A stretch of DNA of 64,000 nt, from assembly GCF_009852415.1 (NCBI RefSeq), contig NZ_WOXS01000002.1, positions 3,760,001-3,824,000 on the forward strand, given 5' to 3'. The stretch comes from Streptomyces sp. Tu 3180 (lineage in GTDB: Bacteria > Actinomycetota > Actinomycetes > Streptomycetales > Streptomycetaceae). Shown here piece by piece: positions 48,870 to 55,696 of this stretch (position 1 is its first letter; each line of letters opens with the position of its first letter). A program made the position numbers and the translations under genes. The notes beneath the pieces were generated by a model. The model ran no database searches and was not told the origin of the DNA. It saw only the letters and a list, made by a program, of their open reading frames with translations.

Positions 48870-48879
48870 CCATGAGAAA
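48844..48879. promoter_or_regulatory. Inverted repeat overlapping the CGNR gene start
   Basis: TTTCTCATGG (48844-48853) and CCATGAGAAA (48870-48879) are perfect arms with a 16-nt spacer. The right arm abuts the minus-strand -10 (TAGGTA, 48880-48885), so a bound repressor would block the CGNR promoter and possibly that of the divergent MBL gene. Confidence 0.55.
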
Positions 48880-48932
48880 TACCTACAGTCATCTCACGGT
48901 TCATCCGAATCCATCCGTGAGGTGTCTTCTTC

Positions 48933-49727
48933 GTGTCCTCTCTTCCCGCGGCGACCGCCCCGTTCCCGGTCCGCACCCTCGGCGGCCCGACCGTCCTCTT
49001 CGAGTACGGCGGCCTGCGCTTCCTGACCGACCCGACCTTCGACGGCCCCGGCGACCACCCCTCGGCCGGCCCGACCCTGACCAAGACCGCCCCCTCCGCC
49101 GCCACCCCCGCCGACCTCGGCCCCGTCGACGTGGTCCTGCTCTCGCACGACGAGCACGCCGACAACCTCGACACCTCCGGCCGCGCCCTGCTCGCCGACG
49201 TCCCCCTCACCCTCACCACCCCCGGCGGCGGACGGCGCCTCGGCGAGAAGGCCAGGGGCCTGGCCGACTGGGAGTCCGTCGAGCTGGACCGCCCCGGCGG
49301 CGGCACGGTGACCGTCACCGGCGTCCCGGCCGTCCACGGCCCCGGCCCGCGCGAGAAGGTCGAGCCGCTCACCGGCCAGGTCGTCGGCTTCGTCCTGACC
49401 GGGGAAGGCCTGCCCACGGTCTACGTCAGCGGCGACAACGCCTCGCTCGACGCGGTCGAGGAGATCGCCGGGCGCTTCGCCCCGGTGGACACCGCCGTCC
49501 TCTTCGCCGGCGCCCCCCGCTTCCCGATGCTCTTCGACGGCGAGCCGCTCGTCCTGGACAGCGCCCGGGCCGCCGAGGCCGCCCGGATCCTCGGCGCCCG
49601 CCGCGTCGTCCCCGCCCACCACGACAGCTGGGCCCACTTCACCGAGGGCCGCGAGGCACTGGAGGCCGCCTTCGCCGCCGCCGGCCTGGCCGACCGCCTG
49701 GACCCGGACTGGGTCCGGCGCACCTGA
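48933..49727 (+). CDS. MBL-fold metallo-hydrolase (UlaG-like)
   Basis: A 264-residue metallo-beta-lactamase-fold protein. The metal motif is SHDEHADNLD (HxHxDH class with Asn at the last position, as in UlaG-like members); further metal residues lie in VPAVHGPGP, VYVSGDNASLD (Asp of motif 4) and PAHHDSWAHF. GTG at 48933 has GAGGTG about 9 nt upstream. It is divergent from the CGNR regulator, which may control it. A lactonase-like or phosphodiesterase-like substrate is possible but not shown. Confidence 0.88.
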   Translation: MSSLPAATAPFPVRTLGGPTVLFEYGGLRFLTDPTFDGPGDHPSAGPTLTKTAPSAATPADLGPVDVVLLSHDEHADNLDTSGRALLADVPLTLTTPGGGRRLGEKARGLADWESVELDRPGGGTVTVTGVPAVHGPGPREKVEPLTGQVVGFVLTGEGLPTVYVSGDNASLDAVEEIAGRFAPVDTAVLFAGAPRFPMLFDGEPLVLDSARAAEAARILGARRVVPAHHDSWAHFTEGREALEAAFAAAGLADRLDPDWVRRT

Positions 49728-50119
49728 GCCGGCGGACCCGCGCGGCGGCGCGCCACGACGGGACGGCGCGACGGGACGGCGGACGGAGACGCGCGCCACA
49801 TCCACGGGACGCCCGCGTCGGGCTCCCGGTGACAAGCGGCACAGGCGGAATGTCCGGTACTAGCCGGAATAGTGGAGAAAAGGTTGAACTCAAAACGGAC
49901 ATTTGGTGCGGATGTCTGATCGATCGGCCTCAAATGGGGAGTTCCGCCCGGTTCACACCCTTCGTCAAGAGACGTGCATCTCACGCCCGGAGTACGACGT
50001 TCCGTCGTAGGTCACACCTTTGCGGCTTTCGTCCGGGGCGGGTTACCAAGGAACGGCCACCGCGGCACGGACACGTTCCGCCGGTGGCTTTCCTCTGCCC
50101 CCTCCCCCATGAGGTTCGA
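49728..50119 (+). promoter_or_regulatory. Long structured leader of the M23 peptidase gene
   Basis: A 390-bp region without a gene. It contains TCCGGT/GCCGGA (around 49852-49867), TACGAC/GTCGTA (49993-50009), the segment GGTCACACCTTTGCGGCTTT (50010-50029) and a final hairpin GCCACCGCGG/CCGCCGGTGGC (50056-50088) followed by CTTTCC and the GAGG ribosome site at 50111. Cell-wall hydrolase genes in Streptomyces often carry a c-di-AMP (ydaO) riboswitch in such a leader; I cannot confirm that motif by eye. Confidence 0.4.
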
Positions 50120-50779
50120 ATGTCCCAGCGCGTCACGTCCCGTTTCCCCCGTACGTCCCTGACCCGCACCCGCGCGGCCGTGCTGGCCGCCGGCCTGGGC
50201 ACCTCGGCCGTACTGGGAGCCGGGGTCGCGGTCGCCGCCGACACCACGTCCGCGTCCGCCGCCACCGCCGTCCAGGCCCAGGCCGCCGTCCAGGCCCAGG
50301 CCGCCAAGACGCAGGCCGCGCAGGCCGCCCAGGCGAACAAGGCGGTGCAGGCGGCCGCGCAGAAGCAGGCGTCCTGGGTCGACCCGGTGAAGAGCTACAA
50401 GCTCTCCGCGAGCTTCGCCCAGAACGGCGGCATGTGGGCCTCCAAGCACAGCGGCCAGGACTACGCCGTGCCGACCGGCACCCCGGTCTTCGCCACCCAC
50501 GGCGGCACCGTCGTCAAGGCCGGCCCCAACGGCGCCGGCGACGGCCCCGCCTACGGCAACGCCGTCGTCATCAAGCACGGCAACGGCACGTACTCCCAGT
50601 ACGCCCACCTGTCGCGGGTCGACGTCAGGATCGGCCAGGTCGTCAAGACCGACCAGAAGATCGCCCTGTCCGGCAACACCGGCAACTCCAGCGGTCCGCA
50701 CCTGCACTTCGAGATCCGCACCACCCCGAACTACGGCTCGGCGATCGACCCGATCCAGTTCCTGCGCTCCCACCGCTGA
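50120..50779 (+). CDS. Secreted M23-family peptidase (peptidoglycan hydrolase)
   Basis: A 219-residue exported zinc metallopeptidase. A signal peptide (RTRAAVLAAGLGTSAVLGAG, cleavage after AVAA) is followed by an Ala/Gln-rich low-complexity linker (VQAQAA repeats, about 52-88) that may adopt a coiled coil, and then an M23 domain with HSGQDYAVPTGTPV (first metal His and Asp), YSQYAHLSRVDVR and GPHLHFEIRT (HxH). It cleaves peptide cross-links in peptidoglycan. GAGG lies 5-8 nt before the ATG. The long leader and a perfect terminator downstream mark it as monocistronic. Confidence 0.93.
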   Translation: MSQRVTSRFPRTSLTRTRAAVLAAGLGTSAVLGAGVAVAADTTSASAATAVQAQAAVQAQAAKTQAAQAAQANKAVQAAAQKQASWVDPVKSYKLSASFAQNGGMWASKHSGQDYAVPTGTPVFATHGGTVVKAGPNGAGDGPAYGNAVVIKHGNGTYSQYAHLSRVDVRIGQVVKTDQKIALSGNTGNSSGPHLHFEIRTTPNYGSAIDPIQFLRSHR

Positions 50780-50800
50780 GCCCCGACGGGCTCCGGCACC

Positions 50801-50836
50801 CGAGGTCCCCGGCGGCACCCGCCGCCGGGGACCTCG
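50801..50836. terminator. Bidirectional terminator between the M23 and DUF397 genes
   Basis: Perfect 16-bp arms CGAGGTCCCCGGCGGC (50801-50816) and GCCGCCGGGGACCTCG (50821-50836) with a 4-nt loop, lying between two convergent genes. Confidence 0.85.
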
Positions 50837-50868
50837 CGCCCGTTCCGGACCGGGGCCGGGCGGTGCGC

Positions 50869-51078
50869 TCAGCCCTCGGACGCGTACGGGACGAAGCGCG
50901 CCCACGCCTCCGGGGCGAAGGCGAGGCGGGGGCCCGCGACGTCCTTGGAGTCACGGACGTGGACGGTGCGGGGTGCTGTCGCGATCTCGACGCAGGAGTT
51001 GCCGTCGTTGCCGCCGCTGTAGCTGCTCTTGAACCACTCCGGCTCGGAAGCGTCCCCGGCGGTGGTCATGCGGATCAT
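50869..51078 (-). CDS. DUF397 protein
   Basis: A 69-residue DUF397 protein (EWFKSSYSGGNDGNSCVEIA, VHVRDSKDVAGPRLAFAPEAW). Family members pair with DUF5753-type XRE regulators in the BldB/WhiJ-like loci of streptomycetes. Its ATG overlaps the regulator's stop (ATGA); MTTAGDAS at 51069 is an alternative start. Likely antagonist or partner of the regulator (inference from gene pairing). Confidence 0.93.
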   Translation of the reverse strand: MIRMTTAGDASEPEWFKSSYSGGNDGNSCVEIATAPRTVHVRDSKDVAGPRLAFAPEAWARFVPYASEG

Positions 51079-51953
51079 GTTTCTCCCAGCAGTTGCTCGA
51101 CGAAGGCCAGTGACTCGCGTGGAGAAAGTGCCTGAGCCCGGATCGTGCCATACCGCAGCTCAAGAATGCGCAGGTGTTTGGGATCCGAGGTCGGCCGGCC
51201 GTTGAACGCGCCGTCGGAGCGACCGACCGCCGTACCGTCCGCGAACTTCAGCAACTCGATCCTGCCGTCCAACCCGGAGTGGGTGTCACAGTTCATCGGC
51301 ATCACCTGAAGCACGACGTTGTGCAACCTCCCCACTTCCAACAGCCGCTCGAGCTGCCGTCGCCAGGCCATTTTCCCTCCGATGGGACGCCGCAGGACCC
51401 CCTCCTCCAGGACGAAGCTGAGCGCTGGGGCCGGATCGCGGTCGAAGACCGACTGCCGGGCCAGACGAGCGGCCACCATGCGTTCCACATCGTCGGGTGA
51501 GTACGGGGGTTGTGCCGCTCCGATCACCGCCCGCGCGTGCTCCGGCGTTTGCAGCAGCCCGGCGATGACGTGGCACTCGTACAGTCCGATCTCGACCGCC
51601 TTGGCCTCCAGCTTCCCCAGTTCCCGCACCTTCTTCGGGTACCGGACCCTCTTCACGTCCTCCCAGGCCGCCGCGATCAGCCCGCCCGCGTCCAGCACCT
51701 CGTCGGCCTTGTCCAGGTACTCCTGGCGGGGAATCCGCTTGCCGCCCTCGATCTTGTAGACCATGTCCTCGCCGTACCCCACCGCCCTCCCGAACTCGGC
51801 GGCCCGCATCCCCACGGCCTCGCGGCGCAGCTTCAACTGCCGCCCGACGGTCGTGATGACCGCGACGCCCCACTCGTCGTCCGGGTCCACCTCCCAACCC
51901 GGCTCGTCCGCCTCGCTCTTGAGCCGACCCGCCGCCGCCTCGACCGCCGTCAT
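51075..51953 (-). CDS. XRE-family regulator with DUF5753 domain (WhiJ-like)
   Basis: A 292-residue protein with an N-terminal HTH (RQLKLRREAVGMRAAEFGRAVGYGEDMVYKIEGGKRIPRQEYL, about 38-80) and a C-terminal DUF5753 domain (about 100-285; LGKLEAKAVEIGLYECHVIAGLLQTPEHARAVI...SLAFVEQLLG). In S. coelicolor, WhiJ and its paralogues have this layout and affect development together with a DUF397 partner. GGGAGGGG lies about 6 nt before the ATG. It is divergent from the ATPase gene at 52112, an arrangement repeated in many Streptomyces loci. Confidence 0.92.
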   Translation of the reverse strand: MTAVEAAAGRLKSEADEPGWEVDPDDEWGVAVITTVGRQLKLRREAVGMRAAEFGRAVGYGEDMVYKIEGGKRIPRQEYLDKADEVLDAGGLIAAAWEDVKRVRYPKKVRELGKLEAKAVEIGLYECHVIAGLLQTPEHARAVIGAAQPPYSPDDVERMVAARLARQSVFDRDPAPALSFVLEEGVLRRPIGGKMAWRRQLERLLEVGRLHNVVLQVMPMNCDTHSGLDGRIELLKFADGTAVGRSDGAFNGRPTSDPKHLRILELRYGTIRAQALSPRESLAFVEQLLGET

Positions 51954-52031
51954 GTCGCGCCCCTCCCTCGGAACCGTCCGTGATGCCCCAGCGGCCTGCC
52001 CGTACGGCCCGTCGGCACAGCCCCGACAGCG

Positions 52032-52049
52032 CCGGACAACATCCGGACA
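52032..52049. promoter_or_regulatory. Direct repeats in the XRE-ATPase divergent region
   Basis: CCGGACA occurs at 52032-52038 and 52043-52049, spaced exactly 11 bp, about one helical turn. It lies between the two divergent start codons and may bind the XRE regulator. Confidence 0.4.
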
Positions 52050-52111
52050 GTGATCGTACGCATGCGCTGAGTCACCCCCCACGGTACGCAGGCATCACCA
52101 CGCTGAGTGAC

Positions 52112-52582
52112 GTGAACCAGAAAACCGCCGAACCCGCGATCCCCGTCCGCAACTTCAGTGCGCGGTTGTCCCCCACGCCGCGCGGCGCCCGCCTCGCCCG
52201 CCTGCTCACGGCCGAGCAACTGCGCTCATGGGGTCTGCCGCTGGATCCGGCGCGACAGATCGTCGCCGAGCTGGCCGTCAACGCGGCCACCCACGGCCGC
52301 GTGCCGGGACGGGACTTCCGGCTGACGCTCTACGTCGTGGCCGACACCCTCCGCATCGAGGTGACCGACACCCGGGGCGAACACCTCCCCCGGCTCCGAC
52401 CGGCCGGCTCCGAGGCCGAGTCCGGGCGCGGCCTGCTGCTGGTCGAAGCGCTCGCCGACCGCTGGGGCGTGGCCGAGGGCCGCTTCCCGCGCAAGACGGT
52501 CTGGGCGGAGCTGCGCCTCACGCCGGCGGAACCCGGTCCCCCGTGCTCCGGTGACGTCGGTGCCTCGCCCCGAGGAACGTGA
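52112..52582 (+). CDS. Anti-sigma/regulatory ATP-binding protein (HATPase, RsbW-like)
   Basis: A 156-residue GHKL-fold ATP-binding protein. The N-box VAELAVNAATHGRVPGRDF, the D-x-G/G1-like EVTDTRGEHLPRL and the G2-like ESGRGLLLVEALADRWGV are visible. The family includes RsbW/SpoIIAB-type kinases and standalone actinobacterial members that partner XRE/DUF397 loci. GTG at 52112 (VNQKTAEPAI) is the probable start; the open frame extends upstream without similarity. It is divergent from the XRE gene and convergent with the RiPP cluster (stop at 52582, next stop at 52634). Confidence 0.85.
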   Translation: MNQKTAEPAIPVRNFSARLSPTPRGARLARLLTAEQLRSWGLPLDPARQIVAELAVNAATHGRVPGRDFRLTLYVVADTLRIEVTDTRGEHLPRLRPAGSEAESGRGLLLVEALADRWGVAEGRFPRKTVWAELRLTPAEPGPPCSGDVGASPRGT

Positions 52583-52633
52583 GAGGGAAGCGAGCGGGTC
52601 CGCTCCCCGTCCCGGGAGGCGCGGCGGCCCGTC

Positions 52634-52915
52634 TCACGCGGACGCTCCGGTGACGTCGCCGGGCAGCCGGGTCCGCGCCCAGCCCCGCAGGGGAGGCCGG
52701 CGCAGGATCCCGTCCACCGCCGCCGCCACCCCGTCCGCGGAGAGTTCCGCGGACGGGGTGACGAGGAGCGTCGCCGAGGTGGCGGTGCAGCCCAGCAGGC
52801 GCGCCGTCCATCCGGCCGGCAGCAGGGCGATCAGCCGGACGGCGGCCGTCTCCGCGGCCGCGCCCGAGGGGGCCTCGTCGGTGACCTCGATGCGCACACG
52901 GCGGGCGGTCGGCAT
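52634..52915 (-). CDS. Small protein of unknown function at the end of the RiPP operon
   Basis: A 93-residue protein with no recognised domain. The pattern is beta-alpha-beta-like: RRVRIEVTDEAP, an Ala-rich helix, WTARLLGCTATSATLLVTPS, then AELSADGVAAAVDGILRR. AGGAGC lies about 10 nt before the ATG at 52913-52915. It follows the LanKC stop by 70 bp on the same strand, so it is likely the last gene of the cluster. It could be an adaptor, an immunity-type protein or unrelated. Confidence 0.6.
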   Translation of the reverse strand: MPTARRVRIEVTDEAPSGAAAETAAVRLIALLPAGWTARLLGCTATSATLLVTPSAELSADGVAAAVDGILRRPPLRGWARTRLPGDVTGASA

Positions 52916-52985
52916 GGGGCAGCGCTCCTGACGGGGATCGGACGGGAGGGACGAGGGGGGTGACGGCGGGACGGCGGGGTGCGGG

Positions 52986-55634
52986 TCAGCCGACGGTCGC
53001 CGCGAGGCCCGCCATGCCCAGGAACGGCAGCGCGGAGCGCCCGTGCGTCCCCAGCGAGCCCAGCACCGCGAGGACGCCCGCGGAGCCGGTCGCCAGGTCG
53101 GTGGACAGCCGCAGGGAGTGCTCGCCGAGGAAGGCCAGCGTCCCGTCGTGCGGTACGGCGTGCCAGCCCAGGCCCGCGAGCTGGGCGTACAGCGTGCGGC
53201 GGGCCCGCTCGCTGCCGTCGTGGGTGTGCAGCAGGGCGGCCATGGCGCCCGCACGGCCCGTGAAGAGGCCGATGCCCGGGTGGTAGTCCGTGGTCAGGTC
53301 GGTGCACATGTCCTCGTACACGGCCCGCAGTTCGGGGTCCTCGCGGTGCCGCAGCAGCTCGTGCAGGACGATGACCTGGCCGGCGCTGCCGCACGCGATG
53401 TGCGGTCCGCGCCAGGGGGCCTGCTCCAGCACCTCGGGCCCGCCGGGCAGGCGTCCCGACGCGACGAGGTCGTGGCGCAGGATCCGCGCGGCGGTGTCCA
53501 CCAGTTCCTCGGCGCCGCCACCGGCGGTCTGCGCGTACACGCGCAGCAGGAACAGGGCCTGGCCGGCGCCGCCGTGGAGGAGGCCGGGCAGGTGCCGCTT
53601 GTCCCGCCGGTCCTGCTGCGTGTCCTGCGCGGAGGGCTGCGCGCCGCTTCCCTCCGCCGGTATGTCCCCCGCGCCGAGGCCGATGCGTTCGGCGAGGGAG
53701 ACGGCCAGGACCCGTGCCTCCTCGGTGCGGCCGAGGTCCAGCAGCGCCAGACCGAGACCGGCGGTGCCGGAGTTGAGGCTGTCGCCGGCCTCGTCCCGGG
53801 GCAGGGCCACGGCCCGGTCCAGGAGTTCGGTCGCCTCGGCGGTGCGCCCGAGGGCGTGCAGGACGCAGGCGATGCCGGACAGCCCGTCGTACAGTCCCGG
53901 GCGGGGCTGGTCCACGGTGCGGGCGGCGTCGACCAGCCAGTCGACGTGCTCCTCGGGGACGTCCGCGCCGGCTCCGTGCAGCGCCCACAGCACACCGGCC
54001 GCGCCGTGCGCGACGGACAGGCCGCCGCCGGGGTGCGAGAACTGCTCGATGTCGCCGGGGAAGAGGCGGTCGTCCCGCTCGGGGGTGGCCGTCGCGAGGA
54101 TGCCGTCGGCGACCCGCCCGGCGAGCGCGGCCAGTTCGCCGGGGGCGACGAACCCGTCCGGGCCGGGCGCGGGAGGGTTCCACAGCGGCCGGGCCGGCTC
54201 CGTGTCGCCGGGGGCACCCAGGGACAGCTCCGCGCGGACGCGGTCGGCGTAGTCGTCGGGGACGGGGAAGCGTTCGCGGACGAGCTCGATGAGCTGCTCG
54301 GCCTTGCCGGGGTCCCACGGCATGAGGGTGGTCAGCGGCAGGAAGACGCTGAGCCGCAGGCAGCCCAGGGCGTAGCGGTCCACGTCGGTGCCGGTGGTGC
54401 CGGCGGGGGCGCAGTAACCGGGGGCTCCCATGGCCTGGCCGCTGTGGCCCTCGGCGGGCCGGGTGGTCTCCAGGTCGATGAAGGCGACGGTGCCGTCGGG
54501 GCGGATCAGCACGTTGTTGGGGTGCAGGTCGCCGAAGACGAGGCCGCGCTCGTGCATGGTCGCGACGGCGGCCTCGATCCGGTCGAGGACGTCGAGCGCC
54601 CACGCCGTGTAGGCGGCGGGGTCGAGGGTCTCGCTGCGGTCGGTGGCCGAGTGGACGACCGGGTTGAGCCGGACCATCTCGCCGCCGAGCTGCTTGCCGT
54701 CGACGTACTCGCGGGTGAGGAACCAGTGCTGGCTGCCCTTGCGGTAGTCGAGCACCTTGGGGAAGGCGTCGAGCCCCTCCAGGGCGACCATCGCGTCGTG
54801 CTCCCGCTGGAGGCGGGTGACGGCGTCGGCGCCCGACTGGTCCAGGCCGGCGTGCGGACGGCCCTCCTTGACCAGGACCTCCCGGCCGTCGCGGGTGTCG
54901 GTCGCCTTGTAGACGCCGCCGCCGTTGGAGAAGTGGAGCGCCTGCGTGATCCTGAAGGGGAAGTCGCCGAGGCCGCCGCCCCGGGCCCGGTCGGCCAGTG
55001 CCTCGCGGACGACCCCGGGCAGTTCGACCCAGGCCGGCGGCTTGAAGGACGGGCCGCGCACGTCCGGCACCAGGCGCCCCTCGGGGTCCTCGATGCAGTG
55101 CACCGTCTCGCCGTTCGGCTGGCGGGAGAGCCGGGCGGCGAACCCGCCGTACCGGACGTACAGCGGGCCGGACCGCCAGCGCAGGTCGCTGAGGATGTAC
55201 GGGCCGTCCCGGCCCTCCAGCAGCGCGCCGAGCTCGTGCAGGACGGTGGCGAGGTGCTCGTCGTCCCGCGGGTACATGGTGATGAACTTGCCGCTGCTGC
55301 CGCGGTCCCCGTACTTGCTGTTGCGCAGCATCAGCATGGTGGGGCTGGTCAGGAACTTGAACATCATCGGGTTCGCGAAGCAGTAGTCGCGGACGATGTC
55401 GAGCACCTCGTCGGCCGACTCCAGGGTCGCCGAGACGTGGATCTTCCAGCCCTGGAGCGGGATGTCCGGCTGTGGCGGCCCGATGCACGTCCATTCGCTG
55501 ATCTGGGTGCGGGTCCAGCCCTCGGGGAGCGCGGCGCCGACGAGCGGGTACTCCTCGCCGCCGACCGGGCCGGCGGTGGGCTTGTCGAAGTAGACGGTTC
55601 CGGGCGGGCAGTAGGCGATGTGACGCAGGCTCAT
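52986..55634 (-). CDS. LanKC-type class III/IV lanthipeptide synthetase
   Basis: An 882-residue, three-domain enzyme: an N-terminal lyase-like domain (about 1-215), a Ser/Thr-kinase-like domain (about 225-500) and a LanC-like cyclase domain (about 510-882). The kinase lysine is in EVLVKEGR (K256); the catalytic loop is LVFGDLHPNNVLI (D369, N374) and the DFG-equivalent is IDLE (D387). The LanC part has GLYDGLSGIA, IACGSAGQV and LFTGRAGA: the canonical Cys-His zinc pair (CHG) is replaced by F-T-G, so this resembles class III, which lacks the zinc ligands, more than class IV. Function: phosphorylation/elimination of Ser/Thr to dehydroamino acids. The precursor genes in this cluster encode no Cys, so (methyl)lanthionine formation is not expected. 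ATG at 55634. Confidence 0.9.
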   Translation of the reverse strand: MSLRHIAYCPPGTVYFDKPTAGPVGGEEYPLVGAALPEGWTRTQISEWTCIGPPQPDIPLQGWKIHVSATLESADEVLDIVRDYCFANPMMFKFLTSPTMLMLRNSKYGDRGSSGKFITMYPRDDEHLATVLHELGALLEGRDGPYILSDLRWRSGPLYVRYGGFAARLSRQPNGETVHCIEDPEGRLVPDVRGPSFKPPAWVELPGVVREALADRARGGGLGDFPFRITQALHFSNGGGVYKATDTRDGREVLVKEGRPHAGLDQSGADAVTRLQREHDAMVALEGLDAFPKVLDYRKGSQHWFLTREYVDGKQLGGEMVRLNPVVHSATDRSETLDPAAYTAWALDVLDRIEAAVATMHERGLVFGDLHPNNVLIRPDGTVAFIDLETTRPAEGHSGQAMGAPGYCAPAGTTGTDVDRYALGCLRLSVFLPLTTLMPWDPGKAEQLIELVRERFPVPDDYADRVRAELSLGAPGDTEPARPLWNPPAPGPDGFVAPGELAALAGRVADGILATATPERDDRLFPGDIEQFSHPGGGLSVAHGAAGVLWALHGAGADVPEEHVDWLVDAARTVDQPRPGLYDGLSGIACVLHALGRTAEATELLDRAVALPRDEAGDSLNSGTAGLGLALLDLGRTEEARVLAVSLAERIGLGAGDIPAEGSGAQPSAQDTQQDRRDKRHLPGLLHGGAGQALFLLRVYAQTAGGGAEELVDTAARILRHDLVASGRLPGGPEVLEQAPWRGPHIACGSAGQVIVLHELLRHREDPELRAVYEDMCTDLTTDYHPGIGLFTGRAGAMAALLHTHDGSERARRTLYAQLAGLGWHAVPHDGTLAFLGEHSLRLSTDLATGSAGVLAVLGSLGTHGRSALPFLGMAGLAATVG

Positions 55635-55696
55635 GGGTGGTCTCTCCAGGCTCTCCGGTGGGTGGGACGGGGGGTACGGGCCGCGGCGGGCCCGCC

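Noticed and set aside
52831..55494. 887-codon minus-strand frame overlapping LanKC in another phase
   Set aside because: Arg/Pro/Ala-rich shadow; the LanKC frame has kinase and LanC motifs.
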